Shown: piece after piece, positions 7,953 to 16,814 of the stretch
Numbering within the stretch: the first letter of the stretch is position 1
How the letters are laid out: each line of letters opens with the position of its first letter
Assembly: GCA_003665935.1 (NCBI GenBank)
Contig: QPLR01000004.1
Coordinates: forward strand, 186,001-250,000
DNA: 64,000 nucleotides
Origin: Halobellus sp. Atlit-31R
GTDB taxonomy: Archaea > Halobacteriota > Halobacteria > Halobacteriales > Haloferacaceae
Reading direction: 5' to 3'
Translations under genes and position numbers: made by a program
Notes under the pieces: generated by a model
Databases searched by the model: none
What the model was told of the DNA's origin: nothing
The model's input: the letters and a program-made list of their open reading frames with translations, nothing else

Positions 7953-9446
7953 ATGACACGACAGTCACCACAGACAGCACCGACAGCATTCACGATCGAC
8001 GCGGACTGGAACGGCCTCTACATCGACGGCGAGTGGCGGGCCGCCGCCGGCGGCGAGACGATCTCCGTCGAGAACCCCGCCACGCGGGAGGTAGTCAGCG
8101 AGGTCCCCGCCGGCACCGAAGCAGACGTCGACGCGGCCTACGAGACGGCGGCACGGGCGCAGGAGGCGTGGCAGGACGTGCTGCCGCAGGAGCGCGGCGA
8201 CATCGTCCGCGAGGTGCAACACCTGATCGAGACGCACCACGAGGAGCTCACGGAACTGCTGGCGATCGAATCGGGCAGCGCCCGGCCGAAGGCCTCCCGA
8301 GAGTTCACCTCGACGGGCGAGATGATGCACGACGTCGCGACCTACCCGTTCCGGATGACGGGTAGTCACAGCCAATCGAAGGTGGCGGGCAAGGAGAACA
8401 TCGTCAAGCGCGAGCCCGTCGGCGTCGTCAGCGTGATCTCCCCGTGGAACTTCCCGTTCCAGCTCTCGCTGCGCGCGGTCGCGCCGGCCATCGCGCTCGG
8501 CAACAGCGTCGTCCTCAAGCCCGCGACGGAGACGCCGATCAGCGGCGGGCTCCTCATCGCGCGCCTCTTCGAGGCCGCCGGCCTGCCCGACGGCGTGCTG
8601 AACGTCGTCACCGGTCACGGCTCCGAGATCGGCGACCGGGTCGCCTCGCATCCCGAGATGGCCGCCGTCGCGTTCACCGGATCGACGTCGGTCGGCCAGC
8701 GCGTCGCCCGCAACGCGGCCGGCGTCTTCGCGCTCCCGGCGATGGAACTCGGCGGTAACAACCCGCACGTCGTGCTAGACGACGCCGACGTCGAGCGCGC
8801 GGTCGACGCCGGGATCTTCGGGTCGTTTATGCATCAGGGACAGATCTGCATCTCGATCAACCGTCACCTCGTCCACGAGTCGATCTACGACGAGTACGTC
8901 GACCGGTTCGTCGAGCGGGCGGCGGAACTGCCCGTCGGCGATCCGCTCGACGAGGAGACGGTCGTGGGGCCGATCATCAACGAGTCCGAGCGCGACGACA
9001 TCCTCGCGTACGTCGAGCAGTCCGTCGAGCAGGGAGCGACGCTCGAACTCGGCGGCAGCGCCGACGGCCTGCTCGTCGAGCCGACCGTCCTCTCGGATAT
9101 GCGGAACGATATGGCCGCGGCGTGCAACGAACACTTCGGCCCCGTCGCGCCGATCGTGCCCTTCGGCGACGACGACGAGGCGGTCGCGCTCGCGAACGAC
9201 ACTGAGTACGGACTCTCGGCATCCGTCCACTCCGAGCGGATCTCCCGCGCCCGCGACGTCGCCGATCGGATCGACGCCGGGATGGTCCACGTCAACGACC
9301 AGCCGCTCAACAACGAGCCGCACGTCCCCTTCGGCGGGACGAAGGCCTCCGGGATGGGGCGCTACAACGGGGAGTGGATCATCGAGGAACTCACCGAGAC
9401 GAAGTGGACGTCGATCCAGCACCAGCCGCGGGACTACCCGTTCTGA
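7953..9446 (+). CDS. Aldehyde dehydrogenase (benzaldehyde dehydrogenase-like)
   Basis: A 497-residue NAD(P)+-dependent aldehyde dehydrogenase. The oxyanion-hole Asn is N166 (SPWNFP), the general base is E265 (MELGGNN) and the nucleophile is C299 (HQGQICIS). The sequence is nearer to aromatic-aldehyde or vanillin-type dehydrogenases than to betaine aldehyde types, though the substrate cannot be fixed by eye. It follows the dioxygenase set on the same strand after about 100 bases. It would oxidise an aldehyde formed by one of the local alcohol dehydrogenases or SDRs. Confidence 0.92.
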   Translation: MTRQSPQTAPTAFTIDADWNGLYIDGEWRAAAGGETISVENPATREVVSEVPAGTEADVDAAYETAARAQEAWQDVLPQERGDIVREVQHLIETHHEELTELLAIESGSARPKASREFTSTGEMMHDVATYPFRMTGSHSQSKVAGKENIVKREPVGVVSVISPWNFPFQLSLRAVAPAIALGNSVVLKPATETPISGGLLIARLFEAAGLPDGVLNVVTGHGSEIGDRVASHPEMAAVAFTGSTSVGQRVARNAAGVFALPAMELGGNNPHVVLDDADVERAVDAGIFGSFMHQGQICISINRHLVHESIYDEYVDRFVERAAELPVGDPLDEETVVGPIINESERDDILAYVEQSVEQGATLELGGSADGLLVEPTVLSDMRNDMAAACNEHFGPVAPIVPFGDDDEAVALANDTEYGLSASVHSERISRARDVADRIDAGMVHVNDQPLNNEPHVPFGGTKASGMGRYNGEWIIEELTETKWTSIQHQPRDYPF

Positions 9447-9491
9447 GGCGCCGACAGAACGGCGGGCGGGAACGCGGCGCGCTCGGAGTGG

Positions 9492-10196
9492 TTACTCGAC
9501 GGAGTCGGTGACCGAACGCTTCGCCCGCCCGAACACCAGTTCGCCGCGCTCGAGCCCGTCGACCAGCACCTCGGGGAGTCCATACTTTTCGATCTTCATC
9601 TGCGTCTCGGCCTTGGGATACTCGACGCGGCGGAGGTCGACGGTCCCCGCCTCCACGTCCAAGACGGCGTAGGCGGCGCGCCAGTCGCCGTCGCGCGGGA
9701 GCCCGACGCTGCCCGGATTGACGACGACCCCCTCCTCGAACTCTGCTTTCGCCTGCAAGTGAGTGTGTCCGATCACGAGCACCGACTCCTCGCCGAGGAG
9801 GTCGGCAGCGAAGTCCTCGGGGTACGTGTAGGTGTTCGGTTTGCCGGGCGCACCGTGGGCGACGCGGACGCGCCCGTCGTACAGTTCGCGTTCGATCGGC
9901 AGCGACTCGACGTACGCGAGCTCCGCGTCGGTGAGCTGCTCGGTCGTCCACTGTGCGGCCGCCTTCGGAATCTCGTGGAAGTTGTCGTGGAAGTCACCCA
10001 GCACCGCGCGGTCGTGATTCCCTTGGATCGAAATCACGTCGTGCTCCCGAAAGAGCGCGATGACGTCCGAGGGGAACGGGCCGTAGCCGACGACGTCGCC
10101 CGCGTGCACGCAGGCGTCGACGTCGGGCATATCGTCGAGGACGGCTTCGAGCGCCGGCCGGTTGGCGTGTACGTCGCTGATGAGTCCGACTCGCAT
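9492..10196 (-). CDS. Metallophosphoesterase, YfcE/MJ0936-like
   Basis: A 234-residue calcineurin-like phosphoesterase with all metal-binding blocks: LISDVHAN (8-12), HAGDVVGYG (about 32-40), GNHDRA (about 59-64) and IGHTHLQ (about 142-148). It would hydrolyse phosphodiesters or phosphomonoesters with Mn or similar metals. It is convergent with the aldehyde dehydrogenase and divergent from the dikinase gene. A housekeeping role is as likely as a link with the catabolic genes. Confidence 0.88.
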   Translation of the reverse strand: MRVGLISDVHANRPALEAVLDDMPDVDACVHAGDVVGYGPFPSDVIALFREHDVISIQGNHDRAVLGDFHDNFHEIPKAAAQWTTEQLTDAELAYVESLPIERELYDGRVRVAHGAPGKPNTYTYPEDFAADLLGEESVLVIGHTHLQAKAEFEEGVVVNPGSVGLPRDGDWRAAYAVLDVEAGTVDLRRVEYPKAETQMKIEKYGLPEVLVDGLERGELVFGRAKRSVTDSVE

Positions 10197-10330
10197 AGAC
10201 TCACATCGTCATTATGGTGTAATCAATCTACTCCTTTTTACGACTGCTTTCTCTTTGCTGAAGATAGTAGAGGCTACAATATGTTCTTCAATGGGCGCAG
10301 CAGATTACAATAGCAACTGAACCTTCGTTA

Positions 10331-10340
10331 ATTATAAATA
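10331..10340 (+). promoter_or_regulatory. TATA box for the split dikinase operon
   Basis: ATTATAAATA lies 24-33 bases upstream of the ATG at 10364 and is the strongest TATA match in the 167-base spacer. It implies a short or absent leader. Confidence 0.65.
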
Positions 10341-10363
10341 GTTGTGTCACGCTGTCTATTCCC

Positions 10364-12274
10364 ATGGCATCAGATCAGGGTGCACCCGCGTCTGCGGACA
10401 CGGACTCCGGAGACACAGCAGAGCCCCGCGAACGATTCCCCTACGCCGGCGAACTCGACCTGCCAGCGGAGCTGGACGGCTGGGAGGAGATGTATCCCGA
10501 GTACTTCCAGTTCGAGCTCACCGAGGATCGCGGAGCGTACGAACGGGACCGGTTCTGGTTCTGGGACAAGAAGGACACGGTCGAGCCGCTGCGGCCGTGG
10601 GATATGACGATCAGCGCGCAAGCGTGGCAGATCGCGATGTCGCAGAACACGAGTCGGGTGTTCGCGATCCCGCCGTCGATGGGGGTCGACATCCGCGTCG
10701 TCGCCGGATACGCGTACTTCACGCCGATCACCGTCGAGGACGAGGAGCTCCTCGGCGAACGCGCCCAGATCTTCGCCGAGCGCAGCGAGTACTACTACGA
10801 GAACTACGACGCGCTCTACAACGGCGTCTGGCTCCCGGCGGTCAAGGAGATCGGCAACGAGATCGACTCCCTCGACGTGCCCGCGGAGCTTCCGGAGTAC
10901 GTCCCCGACGACGTGATCACCGAGGCCAAAGGCCAGAGCCAGTCGACGCTCGATGTGATCCGGGGCTACAACCGGCTCACCGAACTCGCGCTCGAAGGTT
11001 GGCAGCGGCATTTCGAGTTCCTCTATCTGGCGTATCTGGCGTACATGCAGTTCACCGAGACGAGCCGCGAGTTGTTCCCCGACATCTCCGACGACGCCAT
11101 CGGCAAGATGGTCTCGGCCGTCGAGGCGGACGTGTTCCGCCCCGACCAGGAACTGAACGACCTCGCCGAACTCGCGGTGGAGCTCGGCGACGACGTCACC
11201 GCCGTGCTGAGCGACGACGACTCCCCGGAGTCGAAGATCGAGCGCCTGCGGGAGACGGCGGCCGGCCGGGAGTTTATGGATCGCTTCGACGAGGTCAAAG
11301 ATCCGTGGTTCTATATGACCTACGGCGACGGCTTCCACAGCTACAAGGGCTCGTGGATCGAGGATCTCGAAGCGCCGTTCGACCACCTGGGATCGAAGAT
11401 CGAGCGGCTCGAGTCGGGTGAGGAACTCGGTCGCGACTTCGAGGCGCTCCAGGACGAGCGCGACGAGGTCGTCGACGAGTACCGGCGATACCTCGATCCC
11501 GCAGAGCGCGAGGAGTTCGACCACGCCTACGAGACCTGTATGGCGATCTACGAGTACGCCGAGAACCACCAGTTCTGGATCGAGAACTGGCTGCACACGA
11601 TCATCTTCCGCAAGATGCGGGAGTTCGGCCGGCTGCTCGTCAACCACGGGCTCCTCGACGATCCGGAAGACGTCTTCCTCTTCAACCGGTTCGAGGTCGC
11701 AGAACTCCTCGAAGAGGCGTGCGAGACGTGGGCGCTCGGGAAAAGCGCCTTCGTCACGAGCCGCTGGCAGGACCGCGCCGCGGAGCGTCGTCAGATCTTC
11801 GAGGCGGCCAAGGAGTGGGACCCGTCCCCTGCCCTCGGCGAGCCGCCGAAGGAGGTCACCGACCCGCTGATGCAGATGCTGTGGGGTATCACCACCGAGA
11901 AGGTCGAAAACTGGCTCGACATCGAGTCCGACGCCGGCGACGGCACACATCTGGAAGGCTTCGGCTCCTCCTCGGGGCGGGTCGAGGGCCGGGCACGCGT
12001 CGTCAACGACTCAAGCGACATCGACAAGCTCGAAGCCGGTGAGGTGCTGGTCGCGCCGCTGACGAACCCGGCGTGGGCTCCCGTCTTCCCGCGGGCCGAG
12101 GGTGCGGTGACCGACGACGGCGGCATCACGAGCCACGCAGCCATCGTGTGCCGCGAGTACGGTCTCCCGGCGGTCACCGGGACCGGCCACGCCACGTCGC
12201 TGATCGACACCGGCGACCTGATCCGTCTCGACGGCGAGACCGGTGAGGTAGAGATCCTCGAAAAGGCCGAGTAA
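10364..12274 (+). CDS. Split PEP-synthase-like dikinase, phosphohistidine (swivelling) subunit; phenylphosphate synthase alpha-like
   Basis: A 636-residue protein with no ATP-grasp domain. Its C terminus (about 545-636) is the swivelling phosphohistidine domain of PEP-utilising enzymes, with the motif GGITSHAAIVCREYGLPAV and the expected phosphorylatable H591. The long helical N-terminal 500 residues resemble the substrate-side subunit of phenylphosphate synthase, which has about the same mass (70 kDa). In Thauera that enzyme phosphorylates phenol with ATP, releasing AMP and phosphate, using separate 70- and 40-kDa subunits. The next gene is the matching 40-kDa subunit. The substrate here is unknown; phenol, another phenolic or an enolisable ketone are possible. 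Confidence 0.8.
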   Translation: MASDQGAPASADTDSGDTAEPRERFPYAGELDLPAELDGWEEMYPEYFQFELTEDRGAYERDRFWFWDKKDTVEPLRPWDMTISAQAWQIAMSQNTSRVFAIPPSMGVDIRVVAGYAYFTPITVEDEELLGERAQIFAERSEYYYENYDALYNGVWLPAVKEIGNEIDSLDVPAELPEYVPDDVITEAKGQSQSTLDVIRGYNRLTELALEGWQRHFEFLYLAYLAYMQFTETSRELFPDISDDAIGKMVSAVEADVFRPDQELNDLAELAVELGDDVTAVLSDDDSPESKIERLRETAAGREFMDRFDEVKDPWFYMTYGDGFHSYKGSWIEDLEAPFDHLGSKIERLESGEELGRDFEALQDERDEVVDEYRRYLDPAEREEFDHAYETCMAIYEYAENHQFWIENWLHTIIFRKMREFGRLLVNHGLLDDPEDVFLFNRFEVAELLEEACETWALGKSAFVTSRWQDRAAERRQIFEAAKEWDPSPALGEPPKEVTDPLMQMLWGITTEKVENWLDIESDAGDGTHLEGFGSSSGRVEGRARVVNDSSDIDKLEAGEVLVAPLTNPAWAPVFPRAEGAVTDDGGITSHAAIVCREYGLPAVTGTGHATSLIDTGDLIRLDGETGEVEILEKAE

Positions 12275-12309
12275 CCACTAAATACAATCTCGATTATTAT
12301 TCAGACACG

Positions 12310-13386
12310 ATGACCGATCGAACGTACACGCTACATTTCGACGCGCCGGACTGCAACAAATCGAACATCGGCCTCGTCGGCGGCAAGAACGCCTCGCTCG
12401 GCGAACTGATGGAGGCGGGCGAGGAGGTCCAAGTGCCGCCGGGATTCGCGGTCACGACGGACTTCTATCAGGCGTTCCTCGAAGAGCAGTCGCTCGGCGA
12501 CTACATCACCGAGCGCCTCTCGACGGTGGATATAGACGACGACAACGCCGTCGCCGACGCGAGCGCGGACATCCGAGAGCACATCGAGAGCGCGGCGTTC
12601 CCCGAGTTCCTCGCCGACGAACTCGAATCCTCCTGGCGGCGACTGCAGGCGGAGACCGGCACCGACGACCTGCAGGTCGCTGTCCGCTCTTCGGCGACGG
12701 CCGAGGATCTCCCGGACGCCAGTTTCGCCGGCCAACAGGACACGTACCTGAACGTCACCGACTTCGAGTCCGTCGCAGAGCGCACCAAAGAGTGTATGGC
12801 GAGTCTGTTCACCGCGCGCGCCATCACCTACCGCGAGAAGCACGGCTTCGACCGCGACGAGGTGCTGATCAGCGTCGGCATCCAGAAGATGGTCGAGGCG
12901 CGGACCTCGGGCGTGATGTTCACGCTCAACCCCTCGAACGGCGACCAGTCGAAAGTTCGGATCGAATCGAACTGGGGACTCGGCGAGGCGGTCGTCAGCG
13001 GGACGGTCACGCCGGATAGCTTCCTCGTCGACAAGCCGGTGTACAAGATCGTCGACCGCAACGTCAAGGAGAAGGACGTGATGACGGTCCCGACCGACGC
13101 CGGCACCGAGGAGGTCGAGATCGACGACGACCGGCGGGACGTCCCCTCGATCACGGCCGACGAGATCGTCAAACTGACCGACCTGGCGAAGGCGATCGAG
13201 CGCCACTACGACGAGCCGCAGGACATCGAGTGGGCGATCGAGGAGTCCGACGACGACAAGCGATTCTACATCCTCCAGAGCCGACCGGAGACGACGTGGA
13301 ACGACGAAGACGAGGACGGGAACGCGGACGCGGGCGTCTCACGCACCACCTCGAGTACGGCCGAGCGGATTCTCGACCGACTGTAG
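12310..13386 (+). CDS. Split PEP-synthase-like dikinase, ATP-grasp subunit; phenylphosphate synthase beta-like
   Basis: A 358-residue protein comprising only the N-terminal nucleotide-binding half of pyruvate phosphate dikinase or PEP synthase. Visible motifs are GLVGGKNASLGEL (about 21-33), VAVRSSATAEDLPDASFAGQQ (about 122-142), VGIQKMVEARTSGVMFT (about 195-211) and the closing DIEWAIEE and FYILQSRPET near 310-330. It lacks the phosphohistidine and PEP-binding domains, which the upstream protein supplies in part. Separate 70- and 40-kDa halves encoded side by side is the arrangement of phenylphosphate synthase rather than PEP synthase. It lies 35 bases downstream of its partner. Confidence 0.85.
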   Translation: MTDRTYTLHFDAPDCNKSNIGLVGGKNASLGELMEAGEEVQVPPGFAVTTDFYQAFLEEQSLGDYITERLSTVDIDDDNAVADASADIREHIESAAFPEFLADELESSWRRLQAETGTDDLQVAVRSSATAEDLPDASFAGQQDTYLNVTDFESVAERTKECMASLFTARAITYREKHGFDRDEVLISVGIQKMVEARTSGVMFTLNPSNGDQSKVRIESNWGLGEAVVSGTVTPDSFLVDKPVYKIVDRNVKEKDVMTVPTDAGTEEVEIDDDRRDVPSITADEIVKLTDLAKAIERHYDEPQDIEWAIEESDDDKRFYILQSRPETTWNDEDEDGNADAGVSRTTSSTAERILDRL

Positions 13387-13425
13387 GGCGCAGCGGCTAC
13401 GCCGCCCCGTCGTCGACGACTGCTC

Positions 13426-14106
13426 TCACGCCGTCCCGTCGTCGACCGCTTCCACGCCGTCGACGTCGAGGACGCCCCGCGCGTCGAGTTCGGGAACGAT
13501 CTCGTAGAAGTCCTGTTCTTCGGTCGCGACGTCGGGCACGTCGCGGACGCTCGGTTTCGGATCCATCCCGATCGAGAAGCCGGCGCGCTCGAACAGCGGC
13601 TCGTCGTGGGGGCCGTCGCCGACGGCGATCACCTGCTCGGGACCGATCCCGAGTTCGGCCACGAGATCGTCGAGCACCGGTCCCTTGCCGCGGTCGACGA
13701 TCTCGCCCCGCAGATCGCCCGTGAGGACGCCATCCGCCACGAGCGGCTCGTTCGCCCGCCGCCAGTCGAGCTCCAGTTCCGCGGCGATCCAGTCGGCCAG
13801 CGGCGTCAGAGCGGTGAAGATCGCGGTCTGGCAGGTCACGTTGCGGGCGACCGCCCGCGCGCCGGGCGCGAACCGAAGCGACCGCACGAGACGATCGACC
13901 TCCGTCTCGGGGATCCCCTCGAAGAGGGGGAAGAGCCGCTCTGCGAGCGCCTCCATCGCGTCGAGGTCGTGTTCCCACACCTCGGTCTTCACCTCCTCGA
14001 CGGCCGGTGTGACCCCCGCGTACTCGGCGAGCGCCTCGACGATGTCGCCGTCGATCAGCGTCTCGTCGCCGTCGAAGACGACGAGTTCGTACGTCGTGTC
14101 GTCCAT
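13426..14106 (-). CDS. HAD-superfamily phosphatase, phosphoserine phosphatase-like
   Basis: A 226-residue HAD phosphatase. Motif I is VVFDGDETLIDGD (about 9-21), in which the second Asp of the usual DxDxT/S is kept as DGDET. Motif II is near AIFTALTP, and motifs III and IV are GKGPVLDDL and AVGDGPHDEPLF. It is closest in style to archaeal SerB-like phosphatases. Phenylphosphate carboxylase contains a HAD-type delta subunit, so its place next to the dikinase genes is notable. However, it is on the opposite strand and no carboxylase (UbiD-like) subunit is near, so serine biosynthesis or general phosphatase activity is equally likely. Confidence 0.8.
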   Translation of the reverse strand: MDDTTYELVVFDGDETLIDGDIVEALAEYAGVTPAVEEVKTEVWEHDLDAMEALAERLFPLFEGIPETEVDRLVRSLRFAPGARAVARNVTCQTAIFTALTPLADWIAAELELDWRRANEPLVADGVLTGDLRGEIVDRGKGPVLDDLVAELGIGPEQVIAVGDGPHDEPLFERAGFSIGMDPKPSVRDVPDVATEEQDFYEIVPELDARGVLDVDGVEAVDDGTA

Positions 14107-14178
14107 TCGGCGTCAGCTACGACTGACCTCGGTATAATATGCGGGTATCCACTCCGGCGCCGGAGCTCCCGACCGCTC

Positions 14179-14874
14179 TCATCCGCTCTCGCCCGCCGAG
14201 ACGAGCGCCTCCGCGACCGATTCGAGCCACGCCTCGCGGTCGTCCGCGCCGACGAAAGCCGAGGCCGCGCCGGCCGCGTCGGCACCGCGGTCGAGGCTCG
14301 CTCTCACGTCGGCTGCCGTCCCGATCCCGCCCCCGAGCAGCACTCGCGTCCGCGGGTTCTCTCCGTCGACCATCGAGACGAACGCCTCGACGCGATCGGG
14401 CTGGGTTCGGGCGAGCGCGCGGTCGCTCGCGATGTCGGCCGGATTCTCGAACAGGAGGCAGTCGGGGTCGAACGCGAGCGCCGCCCGGCCGCTGTCGACG
14501 CTGTCGACGCAGACGATCGATTCGAGGCCGCGCGCTGCGCAGGCTTCGACGATCACCTCGACCTCGCCGACCGTGTCGGGGCTCTCGGGGTGATTGACGA
14601 CGACGCCGTCGGCACCGGCGGCCGCGACCGCCGCCACCGAAATCTGTCCGTTTCCGCGGCCCGCGCTCCCGGCGTCGACGGACTGCGCGACGACCGGGAG
14701 CGACGTCTCCGCGGCGATGCGATGGAGATCAGGCGTCTGCGGAGCGACGGCGACCGTCGCGCCCGTCCGCCGCCCGACGGCCTCGATCGTCCGCGCGAGT
14801 TCGAGCCCCTCGACGCCGGCGGTGCCCTCGTATATCTTGTAGTTGAGTAGCAAGAGCGGGTAGGTGAGCGCCAT
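14179..14874 (-). CDS. Divergent triosephosphate isomerase-family protein
   Basis: A 231-residue archaeal-type TIM barrel. Family landmarks are LLNYKIYEG with the active-site Lys K13, VVNHPES carrying the catalytic His, LLFENPADIAS carrying the catalytic Glu and LLGGGIGTAADV at the phosphate site. Several usually strict positions differ: QSVD replaces QHxD, and NHPES replaces NHSEN. This suggests a paralogue with a changed substrate rather than the housekeeping glycolytic enzyme, though activity is not excluded. Confidence 0.75.
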   Translation of the reverse strand: MALTYPLLLLNYKIYEGTAGVEGLELARTIEAVGRRTGATVAVAPQTPDLHRIAAETSLPVVAQSVDAGSAGRGNGQISVAAVAAAGADGVVVNHPESPDTVGEVEVIVEACAARGLESIVCVDSVDSGRAALAFDPDCLLFENPADIASDRALARTQPDRVEAFVSMVDGENPRTRVLLGGGIGTAADVRASLDRGADAAGAASAFVGADDREAWLESVAEALVSAGESG

Positions 14875-14941
14875 TCTACCGCGAGTTGAGGTGACAAAGC
14901 GCTTTCAGCGTTCTCCCTCGGGACTCGCTCGTGCTCTCCTC

Positions 14942-15021
14942 ATAGGGAGTATCGTAACTGTTCGGAGATTCTCGCCGTCCCGTCCGGCGAGAAATCTATG
15001 CGGACTTACGATAATCCCTAT
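14942..15021. repeat. 80-bp palindromic element, copy 1
   Basis: The element runs from ATAGGGAGTATCGTAA to TTACGATAATCCCTAT. The outer 16 bases of the two ends are inverted repeats with one mismatch. A second inner pairing (GATTCTCGCC with GGCGAGAAATC) makes a long imperfect hairpin. A copy identical at 72 of 80 positions, in the opposite orientation, lies at 28018-28097. The last base is also the first base of the complemented hyuB stop codon. It may be a MITE-like insertion or a terminator. Confidence 0.8.
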
Positions 15022-16814
15022 CACTCGTCGGTTGTGCCGTCGTGCTGGTCGGTGTTTCCATCGGGCCGGTCGGCGTCCGTATCGAGCCGGCTGACTTTCC
15101 CATCGCGCTGGTCGGCCGCCCGCGCGCTCGGATCGCGCTCTTCGGGCGGGCCGTGACCGCCGCCGCCCGGCGTCCGAACCGTCACGCTCGTCCCGGCCTC
15201 GACGTCGATCGTCGCCTTCGCGGGCACCGGATCGCCGTCGACGAGGTTCTCTCCGACCGCACCGTCCGTCCCGCCGGCGACGCCGCGCGGCCGCGTTCGA
15301 CGCCGCTCGGTCAGCAGTGACACCGTCGCGTCGCACTCGACGGTCAGCGACCGCTCGATGCCGACTCCGCCCCGGTGCGTCCCGTCGCCGCCGGTGTCCG
15401 GGCGGAGCGCGTAGCGATCGACGGTGAGTGGGTACTCGGACTCCAGCACCTCCACCGGCGTGTTCAGCGTGTTCGTCATCCCGACCTGTGCGCCGTCGAT
15501 GCCGTCGCTCTCGGCGGTCGCGCCCGCCCCGCCGCCGATCGTCTCGTAGTAGGTGAAGCCGCCCTCGCGGGAGCCGACGACGAGGTTGTTCATCGTGCCC
15601 TGTCCCTGCGCCGGCGCGCGCTCGGGGACGGCCTCGGCGAGCGCTGCGAACACCACGTCCGTGACGCGCTGGCTGGTCTCGACGTTGCCGCCGACGACCG
15701 CGGCCGGGGCGTCGGGATTCAGAAGCGACCCCGCCGGTGCCGACACGGAGATCGGCTCGTAACAGCCGTGGTTCGGCGGGATCTCCGGATCGGTCAGACA
15801 GCGCACGACGAAGTAGACCGCGCTCGTGGCCACCGCGAGCGGCGCGTTGAGGTTCCCCGCGACCTGGTCGGCGGTGCCGGCGAAGTCGACGTCGACGTCG
15901 GTCCCGTCGACGGTGACAGTCACCTCGATCGGGACCTCCGCGTCGGTGTCGGCCTCGGGAAGCGGCCGATCCGCGCCCTCGACCCGGTCGCTGACGCCGT
16001 CGCCTTCGAGGACGTCCCGCGCGCTGTAGCGTCCGTCCGGGATCGCTTCGATTTCGGTCTCGATCCGCTCGCGGGAGTAGTCGACGACCCCGTCGAACGC
16101 GTCCAGTACGGTCTCGCCGGACCGCTCGAGCAGATCGCCGAGGCGCTCTTCGGCGCGGTCGTGTGCGGCCAACTGCGCCCGGATGTCGGCCCGGCGCTCG
16201 CCGGGCGTCCTGACGTTCGCCAGAAACAGCGCGAACACGTCGTCGACGAGGTCGCCGTCGCGGACGAGTCGCACGCCGGGGATGCGGAGCCCCTCCTCGT
16301 AGATCTCGCGCGCGCCGGCCGGCATACTCCCGGGCGTGGAGCCGCCGACGTCCGCGTGGTGCGCGCGCGAGACCGCGTAGCCGACGATTTCACCGTCACC
16401 GACGCCGTCGACGTCGGGCGCGAGCGGCGACACCAGCGTGACGTCCGGCAGGTGAGTACCGCCCGAGAACGGGTCGTTCAGCGCCCAGACGTCGCCCGGT
16501 TCGGGGCTGTGTTCGCGGATCGCCGCGACCGCCTCGGGCATCGCACCGAGGTGGACCGGGATGTGCTCGGCCTGCGCGATCAGCCGCCCGTCGGCGTCGA
16601 AAAGCGCCGTCGAGCAGTCCTGCCGCTCCTTGATGTTCGGCGAGTAGGCGCTGCGGATCAGCACCTCGCCCATCTCCTCGGCGACGCCCTCCAGTTGGTT
16701 CCGGAGGATCTCCAGAGTGACCGGATCGACCTCGCAGTCGCCATCCTCGCGGTCGCCGCGCGCGCCGGTGTCCCCGCTCGATTCGCCTCGCTTCGGCGTC
16801 TCGTCTCGTGTCAT
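15021..16814 (-). CDS. hyuB: Hydantoinase B/oxoprolinase-family subunit
   Basis: A 597-residue HyuB-type protein: VDPVTLEILRNQLEGVAEEMGEVLIRSAYSPNIKERQDCS near residues 30-70, DPFSGGTHLPDVTLVSP, AHHADVGGSTPGSMP and GGGAGATAESDGIDG. HyuB proteins pair with HyuA in ATP-dependent hydrolysis of hydantoins or 5-oxoproline, and in acetone or acetophenone carboxylases. The ATG overlaps the hyuA stop by four bases, so the two form one enzyme. The extra small subunit of acetone carboxylases is not visible. The C-terminal 50 residues are a low-complexity Asp/Arg tail. The substrate is undecided. Confidence 0.88.
   Translation of the reverse strand: MTRDETPKRGESSGDTGARGDREDGDCEVDPVTLEILRNQLEGVAEEMGEVLIRSAYSPNIKERQDCSTALFDADGRLIAQAEHIPVHLGAMPEAVAAIREHSPEPGDVWALNDPFSGGTHLPDVTLVSPLAPDVDGVGDGEIVGYAVSRAHHADVGGSTPGSMPAGAREIYEEGLRIPGVRLVRDGDLVDDVFALFLANVRTPGERRADIRAQLAAHDRAEERLGDLLERSGETVLDAFDGVVDYSRERIETEIEAIPDGRYSARDVLEGDGVSDRVEGADRPLPEADTDAEVPIEVTVTVDGTDVDVDFAGTADQVAGNLNAPLAVATSAVYFVVRCLTDPEIPPNHGCYEPISVSAPAGSLLNPDAPAAVVGGNVETSQRVTDVVFAALAEAVPERAPAQGQGTMNNLVVGSREGGFTYYETIGGGAGATAESDGIDGAQVGMTNTLNTPVEVLESEYPLTVDRYALRPDTGGDGTHRGGVGIERSLTVECDATVSLLTERRRTRPRGVAGGTDGAVGENLVDGDPVPAKATIDVEAGTSVTVRTPGGGGHGPPEERDPSARAADQRDGKVSRLDTDADRPDGNTDQHDGTTDE

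Noticed and set aside
13426..14106. HAD phosphatase as the delta subunit of a phenylphosphate carboxylase
   Set aside because: Opposite strand from the dikinase genes and no UbiD-like carboxylase subunits near; a SerB-like phosphatase is the simpler reading.
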